DNA of 43,014 nt, taken from contig NZ_JAEMSS010000010.1 of assembly GCF_016462705.1 (NCBI RefSeq), forward strand, positions 1-43,014. The letters run 5' to 3'. The stretch's first letter is position 1. Each line of letters opens with the position of its first letter. The stretch is from Nocardioides sp. GTDB lineage: Bacteria; Actinomycetota; Actinomycetes; Propionibacteriales; Nocardioidaceae. The notes under the pieces were generated by a model. It had not been told where the DNA came from and searched no databases. It saw only the letters and a list, made by a program, of their open reading frames with translations. Below are positions 31,908 through 40,900 of the stretch, piece after piece. Position numbers and translations under genes: made by a program.

Positions 31908-32507
31908 ATGAACGTCAACAGCACCGACCCGAACCGCCCACCCCGTCGCGCCCGTCGCGGCCTGGTCCTCGGCGCCAGCGCCGTGGCCGGGGTCGCGATG
32001 CTCGCGACGACGGCTCCCGTCGTCGCCGCCAACCTGGTCGACAGCAAGGACCTGGCCAAGGGCGCGGTGACCTCGTCCAAGATCGCCAAGAACGCGGTCA
32101 AGACCAACAAGCTCGCGCCGGGCGCGGTCAAGACCAAGAAGATCAAGGACGGGGCGGTGACCTCCTCGAAGCTGGCAGCCGGCGCGGTGACGCGCAACCA
32201 CCTCGCTGCCGACCTCCAGCCGCTGTGGGCGGTCGTCTGGGGCGGCCCGAGCATCGTGCGCGGCAAGGGCGCCGTCGCGGTGGAGCACGTGGGCGTGGAC
32301 TCGCAGTTCCGGGTCACCTTCGACCGGGACGTCTCGCAGTGCTCCTACACCGCCACGCCCAGCCAGCCCGACTCCGACGACCCGCAGCAGATCGGCATGC
32401 TCAACGTGTCGTCGGCGATCGGCAGCGCCAACTCCGTCATCGTGCGCACCCGCGACCACGACGGTGTCGCCCAGTCCCTGGGGTTCACCATCCACGTCTG
32501 GTGCTGA
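31908..32507 (+). CDS. Secreted protein with decapeptide repeats
   Basis: 199 residues. A twin-arginine-like or Sec-type leader (RRARRGLVLGASAVAGVAMLATTAPVVA) precedes five or six ten-residue repeats such as GAVTSSKIAK, NAVKTNKLAP, GAVKTKKIKD, GAVTSSKLAA and GAVTRNHLAA. The C-terminal domain (about 105-199) is beta-rich with two Cys residues that could pair. The repeats resemble those in phage tail fibres and the protein at 3057-3692. Divergent from the two-component operon at 31681; possibly a cell-surface fibre or adhesin, not shown. Confidence 0.75.
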   Translation: MNVNSTDPNRPPRRARRGLVLGASAVAGVAMLATTAPVVAANLVDSKDLAKGAVTSSKIAKNAVKTNKLAPGAVKTKKIKDGAVTSSKLAAGAVTRNHLAADLQPLWAVVWGGPSIVRGKGAVAVEHVGVDSQFRVTFDRDVSQCSYTATPSQPDSDDPQQIGMLNVSSAIGSANSVIVRTRDHDGVAQSLGFTIHVWC

Positions 32508-32555
32508 TCCGGGCCTGAGCCGGCTCCGGGCCCTGGGGCACTAGGGTCCGGAGCC

Positions 32556-33089
32556 ATGGCGACGTACGTCGGGTTCCTGCGCGCGATCAACCTGGGCGCG
32601 AAGCGGAAGTTCCCCAAGGACGCGATCGTCCGGGCGACCGAGGCTGCGGGGTTCACCGACGTGGCGACGTACATCAACACCGGCAACGTCCGCTTCGACA
32701 CGACCCTGCGCTCCCGGGCGAGGATCGAGGCGGCGCTCGAGGAGGCCTACCTCGCCGAGGCCGGCTTCGAGGTGCCGACGATCGTGTTCACGGCCAAGGA
32801 GCTGAGGTCGATCGCCGAGGAGGCGGCCGGCTTCGGCCACGACGGTCGGCACTACGTCTCGCTGCTCAAGGAGCCGCCGTCGGCGGCGGCCATCACGGCC
32901 ATGGAGGAGGCGAGCAACGTCGACGAGGTCGCCAAGGTGGGGGGCCGCGCGGTGCACCTGCTCTACTCCGGTGACAGCAGCTACGGGTCCGACGCCAGGC
33001 TGACCAACGCCCAGGTGGAGAAGCTGCTCGGCGTGGCCACCAACCGCAACCTGACCGTGATCAGTGCGCTGGCGGAGAAGTGGTGCTGA
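32556..33089 (+). CDS. DUF1697 family protein
   Basis: 177 residues, usual length. The start ATYVGFLRAINLGAKRKFPKDAIVRATEAAGFTDVATYINTGNVRF is the DUF1697 signature; function unknown. ATG 32556 lies eight bases after TAGGGT (32542-32547). The 3' end overlaps the convergent MFS gene by 29 bases (33061-33089). Confidence 0.9.
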   Translation: MATYVGFLRAINLGAKRKFPKDAIVRATEAAGFTDVATYINTGNVRFDTTLRSRARIEAALEEAYLAEAGFEVPTIVFTAKELRSIAEEAAGFGHDGRHYVSLLKEPPSAAAITAMEEASNVDEVAKVGGRAVHLLYSGDSSYGSDARLTNAQVEKLLGVATNRNLTVISALAEKWC

Positions 33090-34311
33090 CGGCGGCCGGC
33101 AGCCGCTGCAGCTCCCGCACCGAGCGCGACGTGAGCGTCAGCAGCGAGATCGCGATGAACGCGATGCCGGAGACCAGCATCACCGGCTGGATGCCAAAGG
33201 CCAGGCCCAGCGGTCCGAAGAGCAGCTGACCGACCGGGATCGCGATGAACGACCCGAGCATGTCGTAGGAGTAGGCGCGCGAGAGCATCTCGTCGGGCAC
33301 GTGCTCCGCCATGGCGAGGTCCCACCCGAGGTTGAAGACCTGGCTGCCGACGCCGGCGAGGAACGACCCCACCATCGCCGCGGCCAGCAACGGCTCGAAG
33401 CCGAGCACGAGCATCGGGATGCCTTCCAGGGCGATCGCGGCCATGCCCCACAGCAGCGGGCGCCGGAACGAGATCCGGATCAGCGCGAGGGAGCACACGA
33501 GGAAGCCGACCGCCTGCGCGGACCGGATCAGGCCCCACCCCGCCTCGCCGATGTCGGTGTCGGTGGCGAGGACCGGCCCGAGGGTGTTGAACGCGCCGCT
33601 GACGATCGCGTTGAGCGCCGAGAACGCGAGCACGACGACCCACAGCCACGTCGTGGAGCGGAAGTAGGTCCAACCCTCGCGCAGGTCGGCGATCGCGCCG
33701 GCGCGCTTCTTGCCCGACGGCTTGGGCAGGGAGACCTTCGTGAGGATCAGCGTGGCCAGCAGGTACGTCGCGCCGTCGACCGCCAGCGCCCACCCCGGGC
33801 CGACCACGACCACGAGCACGCCGGAGACCGCCGGGCCGAGCACCATGAGGGCGTTCTCGGGCACGGCCAGCACCAGGTTGGCCGCCTTGAGCTGCTCGCG
33901 CGGGACGAGCTGGGGCAGCACGCCGGCCATGGCGGGCATCCCGGCGGCGGTGGCGGTGCCGTTGAGGGCGGCGAGGACGGCCAGGTGCCACACCTCGGCC
34001 GTGTCCGTGAGGACCAGGGCAGCCATGGCGAGCTGGGTGAGGCCGGACACGACGTTGGTGCCCTGGATGACCAGGGTGCGGCCGAACCGGTCCGCGAGGA
34101 CGCCTCCGGCGAGCAGGAACACGACCATCGGGATGCTGTACGCCGCCAGCACGGTCCCGAGTGCCGTCGGGGAGTCGCTCACGTGCAGGACCGCGAAGGC
34201 GAGCGCGATGCCCGCCATCGTCGTCCCGGCCCGGTCGACCAGCCGGGAGAGCCAGTAGTAGCGGAAGTTCGGCTCGCGCAGCGGTGCCAGCGCGCTCTTC
34301 TCCTCGGTCAT
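33061..34311 (-). CDS. MFS efflux transporter
   Basis: 416 residues with about 12 membrane helices. The motif A-like loop GGVLADRFGRTLVIQG between helices 2 and 3 and the general layout match the MFS_3/EntS-like drug or siderophore exporters. The substrate is not readable. ATG 34311 overlaps the stop of the ArsR-like gene by four bases, so the transporter is the last gene of a regulator-transporter operon and is probably derepressed when the regulator releases its operator. Confidence 0.9.
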   Translation of the reverse strand: MTEEKSALAPLREPNFRYYWLSRLVDRAGTTMAGIALAFAVLHVSDSPTALGTVLAAYSIPMVVFLLAGGVLADRFGRTLVIQGTNVVSGLTQLAMAALVLTDTAEVWHLAVLAALNGTATAAGMPAMAGVLPQLVPREQLKAANLVLAVPENALMVLGPAVSGVLVVVVGPGWALAVDGATYLLATLILTKVSLPKPSGKKRAGAIADLREGWTYFRSTTWLWVVVLAFSALNAIVSGAFNTLGPVLATDTDIGEAGWGLIRSAQAVGFLVCSLALIRISFRRPLLWGMAAIALEGIPMLVLGFEPLLAAAMVGSFLAGVGSQVFNLGWDLAMAEHVPDEMLSRAYSYDMLGSFIAIPVGQLLFGPLGLAFGIQPVMLVSGIAFIAISLLTLTSRSVRELQRLPAAVSTTSPPAH

Positions 34312-34841
34312 GACGCGTCCTCGCCGCGGGTCATCTGGAACGCCCACGAGCTCGCGCTGACGTGGAGGGTCCCGGGTGTTCGCGGTGGCTGGTTGTGGTC
34401 GTGCAGGAGGTGCGAGGCCTCGGTGAGCAGGTCGAGTGCGCGCTCCCACACCTCGGGCGTCACCCAGCCCTCGAGGTCGCTGGACAGGCTCTTCGTCCGG
34501 GCCTTGCGCTCCTGGACCCGGCGCTCGAGCTCGCGACCGAGGGTGCGGGCGTAGAGGACGTGGTCCTCCGCGCTCGTCCTGCGCCGGGGGTTGTGGCCCC
34601 GGAGCTCGTGGGGGTAGCGGTACTTCTTGGCCACTCCGCCCCGGATCCGCTCCTCGCCGGCCTCCACGATCTCGCCGGAGTCGAGCAGGATCCGCAGGTG
34701 GTACGACGCGTTCGCGTGCGTCAGGCCGAGCTCCCGGGCGACCTCGGCGGCGCTCATCGCGGAGCCGGTCAGCAGCGACACCATGCGCAGCCGCACGGGG
34801 TGCGCCATCGCCCGCAGTCCCTTGAGGTCCTCGTCGGTCAT
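34308..34841 (-). CDS. ArsR-family winged-helix repressor
   Basis: 177 residues from ATG 34841 (ATG 34844 also possible; GGGAG is better spaced for 34841). The winged helix (MAHPVRLRMVSLLTGSAMSAAEVARELGLTHANASYHLRILLDSGEIVEAGEER) fits ArsR/HTH_20. There are no Cys pairs for metal binding, so it is not a classical metal sensor; the C-terminal helical tail probably forms a dimer or ligand pocket. It probably represses itself and the downstream MFS gene through the operator at 34847-34868. Confidence 0.88.
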   Translation of the reverse strand: MTDEDLKGLRAMAHPVRLRMVSLLTGSAMSAAEVARELGLTHANASYHLRILLDSGEIVEAGEERIRGGVAKKYRYPHELRGHNPRRRTSAEDHVLYARTLGRELERRVQERKARTKSLSSDLEGWVTPEVWERALDLLTEASHLLHDHNQPPRTPGTLHVSASSWAFQMTRGEDAS

Positions 34842-34846
34842 CATTA

Positions 34847-34914
34847 CTCCCCAATAGATGTTGGGGAGATAGTGACGCACCACGCCACCGACTGTCAAAC
34901 AGTTATTGGGGAGT
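34847..34914 (-). promoter_or_regulatory. ArsR-MFS operon promoter and operators
   Basis: On the minus strand TTGACA (34898-34893) and CACTAT (34874-34869) are 18 bases apart. Immediately after the -10 lies a perfect inverted repeat, CTCCCCAA-TAGATG-TTGGGGAG (34847-34868). The 11-base sequence ACTCCCCAATA (34846-34856) occurs again as its complement at 34904-34914, just upstream of the -35. A repressor bound across the pair would block polymerase; this matches autoregulated ArsR-type promoters. Confidence 0.75.
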
Positions 34915-34917
34915 TGG

Positions 34918-35688
34918 TCAGCGACCTCGGAACCGCGGCTTGCGCTGCTCGGAGAACGCCCGCATCCCTTCGGCAACGTCGTCGGTGCGCAGCAGGATCG
35001 TCTGTCCGGTCCGCTCGCGCTCCAAGGCGTCCTCGAGCTGGCCGAGGGTGGCGGCGTTGACCGCCTTCTTCGCGGCGGTGTACGCCAGCGGTGGGCCGGT
35101 GGCGAGGCGGCGGGTGAGCTTGTCGACCAGCTCGGGGAACTCCTCGGCCGGCGCTACGTGCGTGACCAGGCCTGCGTCGTAGGCCTCCTGCCCGGTGAGC
35201 GGCTCGGCGAGCAGCGTCATCCGCATCGCCCGGGCCCGGCCGACCGCGGCGGCGACCGTCGCCGACGTGCCCCCGTCGGGCATCAGCCCGATCCGGGAGA
35301 ACGCGAGGAGGAACGCCGCCGCCTCGCTCGCCACGATCACGTCCGCGGCGAGGGCGATGGAGCAACCGACGCCTGCGGCCACGCCGTCGACCGCGGCGAG
35401 CACCGGCTTGGCGCAGCCGACCTCGGCGCGGATGATCCGGTTCGCGGCATCCAGGGCGCGCACGTCGAACCTCTCGTGCGCGTCGACGCCCGAGATGTCG
35501 GCTCCCGCACTGAAGGACCCGCCCGACCCGGTGATCACGACCACCCGGACGTCGTCGTCGGCGTGGGCGCGCTCGAGCTGCTCGGCGACGGTCACGGCCA
35601 TCAGGCCACTGAGCGCGTTGAGGACCTCCGGCCTGGTGAACGTCAGCCGGAGCACCCCGCCGTCGAGCTCCACGGTCATGTCGCCCAT
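34918..35688 (-). CDS. Enoyl-CoA hydratase/isomerase family protein
   Basis: 256 residues from ATG 35688 (ATG 35679 also in frame). Crotonase fold: the oxyanion-hole motifs SGGSFSAGADISG and AAGVGCSIALAADV are present. The catalytic region reads SRIGLMPDGGTSATV, with Asp in PDGG as in PaaG- or isomerase-like members rather than the two-Glu hydratase pattern, so isomerisation of a 2- or 3-enoyl-CoA is as likely as hydration. It follows pncA on the same strand with about 34 bases between. Confidence 0.88.
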   Translation of the reverse strand: MGDMTVELDGGVLRLTFTRPEVLNALSGLMAVTVAEQLERAHADDDVRVVVITGSGGSFSAGADISGVDAHERFDVRALDAANRIIRAEVGCAKPVLAAVDGVAAGVGCSIALAADVIVASEAAAFLLAFSRIGLMPDGGTSATVAAAVGRARAMRMTLLAEPLTGQEAYDAGLVTHVAPAEEFPELVDKLTRRLATGPPLAYTAAKKAVNAATLGQLEDALERERTGQTILLRTDDVAEGMRAFSEQRKPRFRGR

Positions 35689-35722
35689 GCCGCCGGGGGA
35701 GCCGGCGCCCTCCGGCAGGTCC

Positions 35723-36298
35723 TCAGGCAACGGAGACGCCGGCCTCGCGCAGGGCCGCCAGCGCGGCCGCGGTGGTCTCCGGAGCCACCCCGGCGCAGAG
35801 GTCGGTGAGCACCCGGGTCTCGAAGCCGTTCGCCGCCGCATCGAGCGCCGTGGCCCGGACGCAGTGGTCGGTGGCGATGCCGCAGACGTCGACGCGGGTG
35901 ACGTGCCTGGCGCGGAGCCAGTCGGTGAGGGTCTCGCCCTCCTCGGACCGGCCTTCGAAGCCCGAGTAGGCCGCCTGGTGCTCGCCCTTGAGGAACACGG
36001 CGTCGAACGGTCGGGGCCGGAGGTCGGGATGCCACTCCTCGCCGTGCGTGCCGACCTCGCAGTGCACCGGCCACGAGTCCACGAAGTCGGGGTCGGCCGA
36101 CCAGTGCGCGCCGGGGTCGACGTGGTGGTCCCGGGTGGCCACCACGTGCGCGTAGTCCGGGGCGCCGTCGGACCGGTCGACCCAGGCCCGCAGCAGGCCG
36201 CCGATGCCGGCCGCGACCCGGGCGCCGCCGGTGACGGGCAGCGAGCCGCCCTCGCAGAAGTCGTTCTGGACGTCGACGACGATCAGTGCGGTCTTCAT
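35723..36298 (-). CDS. pncA: Nicotinamidase
   Basis: 191 residues. It hydrolyses nicotinamide to nicotinate and ammonia in NAD salvage. The catalytic triad is Asp9 (VVDVQNDF), Lys104 (FLKGEHQ) and Cys146 (GIATDHCVRAT), matching the order in mycobacterial PncA; metal ligands lie in RDHHVDPGAHW (57-66). ATG 36298 follows TAGGGT (36311-36306) by seven bases, so it may have its own promoter although it lies 20 bases after pncB. Confidence 0.94.
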   Translation of the reverse strand: MKTALIVVDVQNDFCEGGSLPVTGGARVAAGIGGLLRAWVDRSDGAPDYAHVVATRDHHVDPGAHWSADPDFVDSWPVHCEVGTHGEEWHPDLRPRPFDAVFLKGEHQAAYSGFEGRSEEGETLTDWLRARHVTRVDVCGIATDHCVRATALDAAANGFETRVLTDLCAGVAPETTAAALAALREAGVSVA

Positions 36299-36318
36299 GT
36301 GGCCGACCCTAGGACCCG

Positions 36319-37656
36319 TCAGACGTCCCCCTCGAACAGCGTCGGGATGACGGCCTCGCCCTTCGACATCTGCTGCGCCGCCGCCGGCAGCTCCGCCCGG
36401 GCCGCGACGTGCCGCTCGCGCGCGACCTCGAGCGGCTCGCGGCCGACGACCTCGCCGTCCCGGACGAGCGGGACCAGCAGCGACCGGTCCCGCTGCATGT
36501 CTCCAGGGGCGTCGTCGGGGCGGGGGGAGTGCCCGATGCCGATCACCTCGGCCTCGGCGACACCGGTCGGCGTACGCCGGCGCAGGGCGTACTTGCGGCC
36601 ACCGATCGAGATCTTGTCGACGCTCTTCTTGGCCACCGGGCGCAGGACGCCGGCGTCGTCCGCGCGGGCGACGAGCTTGTACACGAACCCCGACGTCGGG
36701 TGGCCGCTGCCGGTGACCAGCTGGGTGCCCACCCCGTAGCCGTCGACGGGCGCGGCCGCGAGCGCGGCGATGGCGTGCTCGTCGAGGTCGCTGGTGACCA
36801 CGATCCGCGTGCCGGTGGCGCCGAGCGAGTCGAGCTGGGCGCGGACCTCGCGCGCCAGGGCGCCGAGGTCGCCGGAGTCGAGGCGGACCGCTCCCAGCTC
36901 AGGGCCCGCGATCTCGACGCCGAGCCGGACCGCCTCGGCGACGTCGTAGGTGTCGACGAGCAGCGTCGTGCCGCGTCCCAGCGAGTCCACCTGCGCGCGG
37001 AACGCGTCGGCCTCGGAGTCGTGCAGGAGGGTGAACGAGTGGGCGCTGGTGCCGGCCGTCGGGACGCCGTACCGCTGCCGGGCCGCCAGGTTGGAGGTGG
37101 TCGCGAACCCGGCGACGTACGCCGCCCGCGCCGCGGCCACCGCGGCCTCCTCGTGGGTGCGCCGCGAGCCCATCTCGATGCAGGGCCGGTCGCCGGCGAC
37201 GAGCGTCATCCTGGACGCCGCCGAGGCGATGGCGGAGTCGTGGTTGTAGATCGACAGCAGCACCGTCTCCAGCACCACCGCCTCGGCGAAGGTCGCCTCG
37301 ACCACCACGAGCGGTGAGTAGGCGAAGTAGGCCTCGCCCTCCCCGTAGCCCCAGATGTCGCCGGAGAAGCGGTACGCCGCCAGGTAGTCGAGGGTCGGCG
37401 CATCGACCACGTCCTCGAGCACGGCCAGCGTCGCCTCGTCGAACCGGAACGCCTCGAGGGCGTCCAGTGCCCGCCCGGTGCCTGCCACGACGCCGTACCG
37501 CCGACCCTCCGGCAGTCGGCGCCCGAACAGCTCGAACACCGAGCGTCGGTGAGCCGTCCCGGACGCCAGGGCGGCCTGGAGCATGGTCAGCTCGTAGTGG
37601 TCGGTGAGGAGCGCGGTCGAGGCCGCGTGGTGCACTGTGTGGTCGGGCGAGGGCAC
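36319..37656 (-). CDS. pncB: Nicotinate phosphoribosyltransferase
   Basis: 445 residues from GTG 37656 (GTG 37635 also in frame). It joins nicotinate and PRPP to form nicotinate mononucleotide, the next step after PncA. Motifs typical of the family: [57 protein letters not shown] and [15 protein letters not shown]. It is divergent from clpS, with only 18 bases between the two starts. The first codons give a poorly conserved leader, so the true start may be 37635. Confidence 0.93.
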   Translation of the reverse strand: MPSPDHTVHHAASTALLTDHYELTMLQAALASGTAHRRSVFELFGRRLPEGRRYGVVAGTGRALDALEAFRFDEATLAVLEDVVDAPTLDYLAAYRFSGDIWGYGEGEAYFAYSPLVVVEATFAEAVVLETVLLSIYNHDSAIASAASRMTLVAGDRPCIEMGSRRTHEEAAVAAARAAYVAGFATTSNLAARQRYGVPTAGTSAHSFTLLHDSEADAFRAQVDSLGRGTTLLVDTYDVAEAVRLGVEIAGPELGAVRLDSGDLGALAREVRAQLDSLGATGTRIVVTSDLDEHAIAALAAAPVDGYGVGTQLVTGSGHPTSGFVYKLVARADDAGVLRPVAKKSVDKISIGGRKYALRRRTPTGVAEAEVIGIGHSPRPDDAPGDMQRDRSLLVPLVRDGEVVGREPLEVARERHVAARAELPAAAQQMSKGEAVIPTLFEGDV

Positions 37657-37674
37657 GGGGACGACTGTGCCACC

Positions 37675-37983
37675 ATGGGATGCGTGTCCGCCGCCGCCCC
37701 GGTCGAGGTCGAGCCGGAGATCGTCCCGGACGAGTCGACGAAGCTCGCACAGCCCTGGGTGACGATCGTCTGGAACGACCCGGTCAACCTGATGTCCTAC
37801 GTGACCTACGTGTTCCAGAAGTACTTCGGCTATGACAAGAAGAAGGCCGAGAAGCTGATGCTCGAGGTGCACGAGGACGGCAAGTCCGTCGTCAGCTCCG
37901 GCTCGCGCGAGGAGATGGAGCGCGACGTGCAGGCCATGCACGAGTACGGCCTGTGGGCCACCATGGACAAGCAGGCTGAGTGA
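37675..37983 (+). CDS. clpS: ClpS adaptor protein
   Basis: 102 residues from ATG 37675 (GTG 37684 is a family-like alternative). The core [49 protein letters not shown] is the ClpS fold, with the conserved Asn-Asp-Pro region that binds N-end-rule residues. ClpS delivers such substrates to ClpAP/ClpCP. The following DUF2017 gene overlaps it by four bases, a conserved actinobacterial pair. Confidence 0.94.
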   Translation: MGCVSAAAPVEVEPEIVPDESTKLAQPWVTIVWNDPVNLMSYVTYVFQKYFGYDKKKAEKLMLEVHEDGKSVVSSGSREEMERDVQAMHEYGLWATMDKQAE

Positions 37984-38567
37984 GCGCCTTCCAAAGACAC
38001 CGGCGCAGCAAGCGGATCATCGCCACCTTCACCGGGTTCGAGGCCGACCTGCTCCGCTCGCTGGCCGCCCAGCTCGTGGAGCTGCTGCGCAACGAGGCCG
38101 CGGTGCCGCGCGACCACGTGGACCCGTTCGAGGCGATGATGGACTTCTCCGGTCCCGAGACCGAGCCCGACGACCCGGTCCTGGCGCGACTGTTCCCCAC
38201 GGCCTACCCCAGCGACCCGGAGGCCTCCGCGGAGTTCCGGCGGTTCACCGAGGGGGCGTTGCGGGACGGCAAGGCCGACGCCGCGATCGCCATCATCGAC
38301 GGGCTCGAGGAGGCCGGGCTGCCCTCGGAGCTCACCGAGGAGGGCCTGATGATCGACGTCGAGCTCGACGAGCCCGACGCCGAGACCTGGATGCGGTCGT
38401 TCACCGACCTGCGGCTGGCTCTCGCCACCCGGCTCGGCGTCGAGGAGGGCGACGAGGCGGTCTGGGCGGCGATGCCCGACGACGACCCGCGGGCCCAGGC
38501 GCACGACATCTACGACTGGGTCGGTTACCTCCAGGAGACGCTCGTCCACGCCCTGTCGTCCCGCTGA
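37980..38567 (+). CDS. DUF2017 family protein
   Basis: 195 residues from GTG 37980. The start [22 protein letters not shown] and the acidic middle ([24 protein letters not shown]) are typical of DUF2017, an actinobacterial family nearly always next to clpS. It may help regulate Clp proteolysis; function is not established. A 13-bp sequence is repeated four times starting at its last codons (38559-38610), with the stop TGA inside the first copy. Confidence 0.88.
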   Translation: MSAFQRHRRSKRIIATFTGFEADLLRSLAAQLVELLRNEAAVPRDHVDPFEAMMDFSGPETEPDDPVLARLFPTAYPSDPEASAEFRRFTEGALRDGKADAAIAIIDGLEEAGLPSELTEEGLMIDVELDEPDAETWMRSFTDLRLALATRLGVEEGDEAVWAAMPDDDPRAQAHDIYDWVGYLQETLVHALSSR

Positions 38568-38610
38568 GTCCTCCCGCTGAGTCCTCCCGCTGAGTCCTCC
38601 CGCTGAGTCC
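38559..38610. repeat. Four perfect copies of a 13-bp tandem repeat
   Basis: TCCCGCTGAGTCC is repeated exactly four times (38559-38571, 38572-38584, 38585-38597, 38598-38610). The DUF2017 stop codon lies in the first copy (38565-38567). Changes in copy number would not alter the protein, because the stop comes first. It has no hairpin, so it is not a typical terminator. Confidence 0.95.
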
Positions 38611-38635
38611 GCAACCGGCACTCCAATCCTCCTCC

Positions 38636-38665
38636 TTGCGCGACCGCGCAACTACCCGTCCGGGT
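38636..38665. promoter_or_regulatory. Two adjacent palindromes upstream of the glycosyltransferase operon
   Basis: TTGCGCG-AC-CGCGCAA (38636-38651) is a perfect 16-bp palindrome, and ACCCG-TC-CGGGT (38654-38665) is a perfect 12-bp palindrome two bases later. They lie 66-95 bases before ATG 38731 and are candidate operators. No matching regulator gene is next to them. Confidence 0.5.
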
Positions 38666-38730
38666 GAGAGTGCGTGCGGCCGTGAGGGTCACCGAATCGG
38701 AATGGAGGAGCATCTGGGAGGGCTCGGGTC

Positions 38731-39837
38731 ATGACGGCGGCGTCCGTCAACCACCAGTCGGAGGGGCCGGTGGTGGTGGCTTCCGTGCCTGCCGACCACG
38801 TGTACATCCGGCACCTGAGCCCCGAAGAGGGGCCCGGGCCGCGTCGGCTCGCCGACCCGGTCCCCGACGACCCGCGATCGGCCGAGCAGACCTGGTGGCC
38901 GCCCAGGATGCTCAGTCCGGGGTGGGCGAGCACCCAGGACTACGACCTCATGCACGTGCACTTCGGGTTCGACGCCCGGACGCCGCAGGAGCTGGCGGCG
39001 CTCGTGAGCGCGGTCCACGACCGCGGTCGCCCGCTCGTCTTCACCGTCCACGACCTGCGCAACCCGCACCACCCGACCAGGGCGCTGCACGACGAGCAGC
39101 TCGACGTCCTGGTCCCCGCAGCGGACGCGCTGATCACCCTGACGCGGGGCGCCGCCGAGGAGATCCGCCGACGGTGGGGGCGGGAGGCGGTGGTCGTCCC
39201 GCACCCGCACGTCGTGGACCTGCGCACCATGCAGATCGCCGCGGACGCCCGGTCTCGGCGCCGCACCGGGGTGTTCCGGGTCGGGCTGCACGTCAAGAGC
39301 GTGCGGGCCGGCATGGACCCCCTGGCCGTCCTGCCGGTGCTGGTGGAGGTGGTGGGTCGGCTGCCCCTCGCCGTGCTCCAGGTCAACGTGCACGACGAGC
39401 TCTTCGAGCCCGACGGGCGCCGCCACGACCCTGCCGTGGCCGCGGCCCTGACGGCTGCCGCACGACACCGGCACGTGGACCTACGCGTGCATCCCTACCT
39501 CGCCGACGACCGCAGGTTCTTCAGCTACCTGAACTCGCTGGACGTGTCGGTGCTCCCGTACCGGTTCGGCACCCACTCCGGCTGGCTCGAGGCCTGTCGC
39601 GACCTGGGGACGACGGTCATCGCACCCACCTGTGGCTACTTCGCGGAGCAGGGACCCGTGCTCACCTACGGCATGGACGAGCAGCGGTTAGACGCCGACT
39701 CGCTGCGGGACGCCGTCGTGACGGCCTACGACGAGCGGCCGCCGTTCGGTGCCACCGTGCCGGAACGCCGACGGCAACGGGCCGACGTCGCGCATGCCCA
39801 CGACGAGGTCTACCGATCGGTGACGGAGGCGGGCTGA
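38731..39837 (+). CDS. Glycosyltransferase (GT-B fold), first gene of glycan operon
   Basis: 368 residues. The segment YDLMHVHFGFDARTPQELAALVSAVHDRGRPLVFTVHDLRNPHH is typical of the N-terminal domain of GT-B glycosyltransferases, and the C-terminal FSYLNSLDVSVLPYRFGTHSGWLEACRDLGTTVIAP matches their nucleotide-sugar side. Donor and acceptor are unknown. GGGAGGG lies eight bases upstream of ATG 38731. One base separates its stop from the next gene, so the whole set to 43 kb is one operon. Confidence 0.8.
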   Translation: MTAASVNHQSEGPVVVASVPADHVYIRHLSPEEGPGPRRLADPVPDDPRSAEQTWWPPRMLSPGWASTQDYDLMHVHFGFDARTPQELAALVSAVHDRGRPLVFTVHDLRNPHHPTRALHDEQLDVLVPAADALITLTRGAAEEIRRRWGREAVVVPHPHVVDLRTMQIAADARSRRRTGVFRVGLHVKSVRAGMDPLAVLPVLVEVVGRLPLAVLQVNVHDELFEPDGRRHDPAVAAALTAAARHRHVDLRVHPYLADDRRFFSYLNSLDVSVLPYRFGTHSGWLEACRDLGTTVIAPTCGYFAEQGPVLTYGMDEQRLDADSLRDAVVTAYDERPPFGATVPERRRQRADVAHAHDEVYRSVTEAG

Positions 39838-39838
39838 G

Positions 39839-40900
39839 GTGCGTATCTGCGTCATCGCCTCGAGCCGCTTCCCGATCGCCGAGCCCTTCGCCGGCGGGCT
39901 GGAGGCATGGACCCATGCGCTGGTCTCGCAGCTCCACCAGCGCGGCCACGACGTCACGCTCTTCGCCGGCCCGGGGTCCGACCCTGCGCTCCCCGTCACG
40001 ACCCTGCCCGTGCCGGAGTGGAGCCCCAGCGCCTCCGCCGTCGCCGACGTGCACGCGCCGCCGGTGGTGTTCATGCACGAGCACCACGCCTACCTGGGCC
40101 TGATGCTCGGGCTCGGCCGCCGGGAGACGCCGTTCGACGTCGTCCACAACAGCAGCCTCCACCACCTGCCGGTGGCCATGGCGTCGGCGCTCACGCCGCC
40201 GATGGTGACGACGCTGCACACGCCGCCGGTGCCGTGGCTGGAGTCGGCCATCGCCATCACCGAGCGACCCGGGGCCTTCGTGGCCGTGAGCGACGGGACG
40301 GCGCGGGCGTGGGCGCCGGTCGTCCCTGCGACGGTGATCCGCAACGGCGTGGACACCCAGCAGTTCCTGCCGGGTCCGGGCGGCGGCCCCGCCGTGTGGA
40401 CCGGCCGGATGGTCCGCGAGAAGGCGCCGCACGAAGCCATGGACGCCGCCCGCGCCGCTGGTGTGAAGCTGGTCCTGGCAGGGCCGCTGTCCGATCCCGC
40501 CTATGTCGCCGCGGAGGTCGAGCCGCGGCTGGGGGACGGCTGCACCTACGCCGGCCACCTGCGACGCGGCGAACTGGCCCGTCTGCTCGCGACGGCCTCG
40601 GTCGCCGTCGTCACGCCGGCATGGGACGAGCCCTACGGCCTCGTCGCCGCCGAGGCCATGGCGTGCGGGACGCCGGTGGCGGCGTACGCGCGTGGCGCCC
40701 TTCCGGAGCTGGTGCCGGAGGGTGCCGGCGTGCTCGGGGTGCCCGGTGACGTGGCCGCGCTCGCGGTCGCCATCCGCCGAGCCATGGACTGCGACCGGGC
40801 CAGTGTCAGGGCACACGCCGAGCGGCACTGCTCGCTCGACCGGATGGTCGACGACTACGAGCGGCTCTACGCCGCGCTCATCCAGCCCGAGGCCGCGTGA
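39839..40900 (+). CDS. Glycosyltransferase family 4
   Basis: 353 residues from GTG 39839. GT4 motifs: RNGVDTQQFLPG, TGRMVREKAPHEAMDAAR and the E-x7-E donor motif in DEPYGLVAAEAMACGTPVAAY. It adds a sugar from a nucleotide donor; the acceptor is unknown. It overlaps the next gene by four bases (40897-40900). Confidence 0.88.
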   Translation: MRICVIASSRFPIAEPFAGGLEAWTHALVSQLHQRGHDVTLFAGPGSDPALPVTTLPVPEWSPSASAVADVHAPPVVFMHEHHAYLGLMLGLGRRETPFDVVHNSSLHHLPVAMASALTPPMVTTLHTPPVPWLESAIAITERPGAFVAVSDGTARAWAPVVPATVIRNGVDTQQFLPGPGGGPAVWTGRMVREKAPHEAMDAARAAGVKLVLAGPLSDPAYVAAEVEPRLGDGCTYAGHLRRGELARLLATASVAVVTPAWDEPYGLVAAEAMACGTPVAAYARGALPELVPEGAGVLGVPGDVAALAVAIRRAMDCDRASVRAHAERHCSLDRMVDDYERLYAALIQPEAA

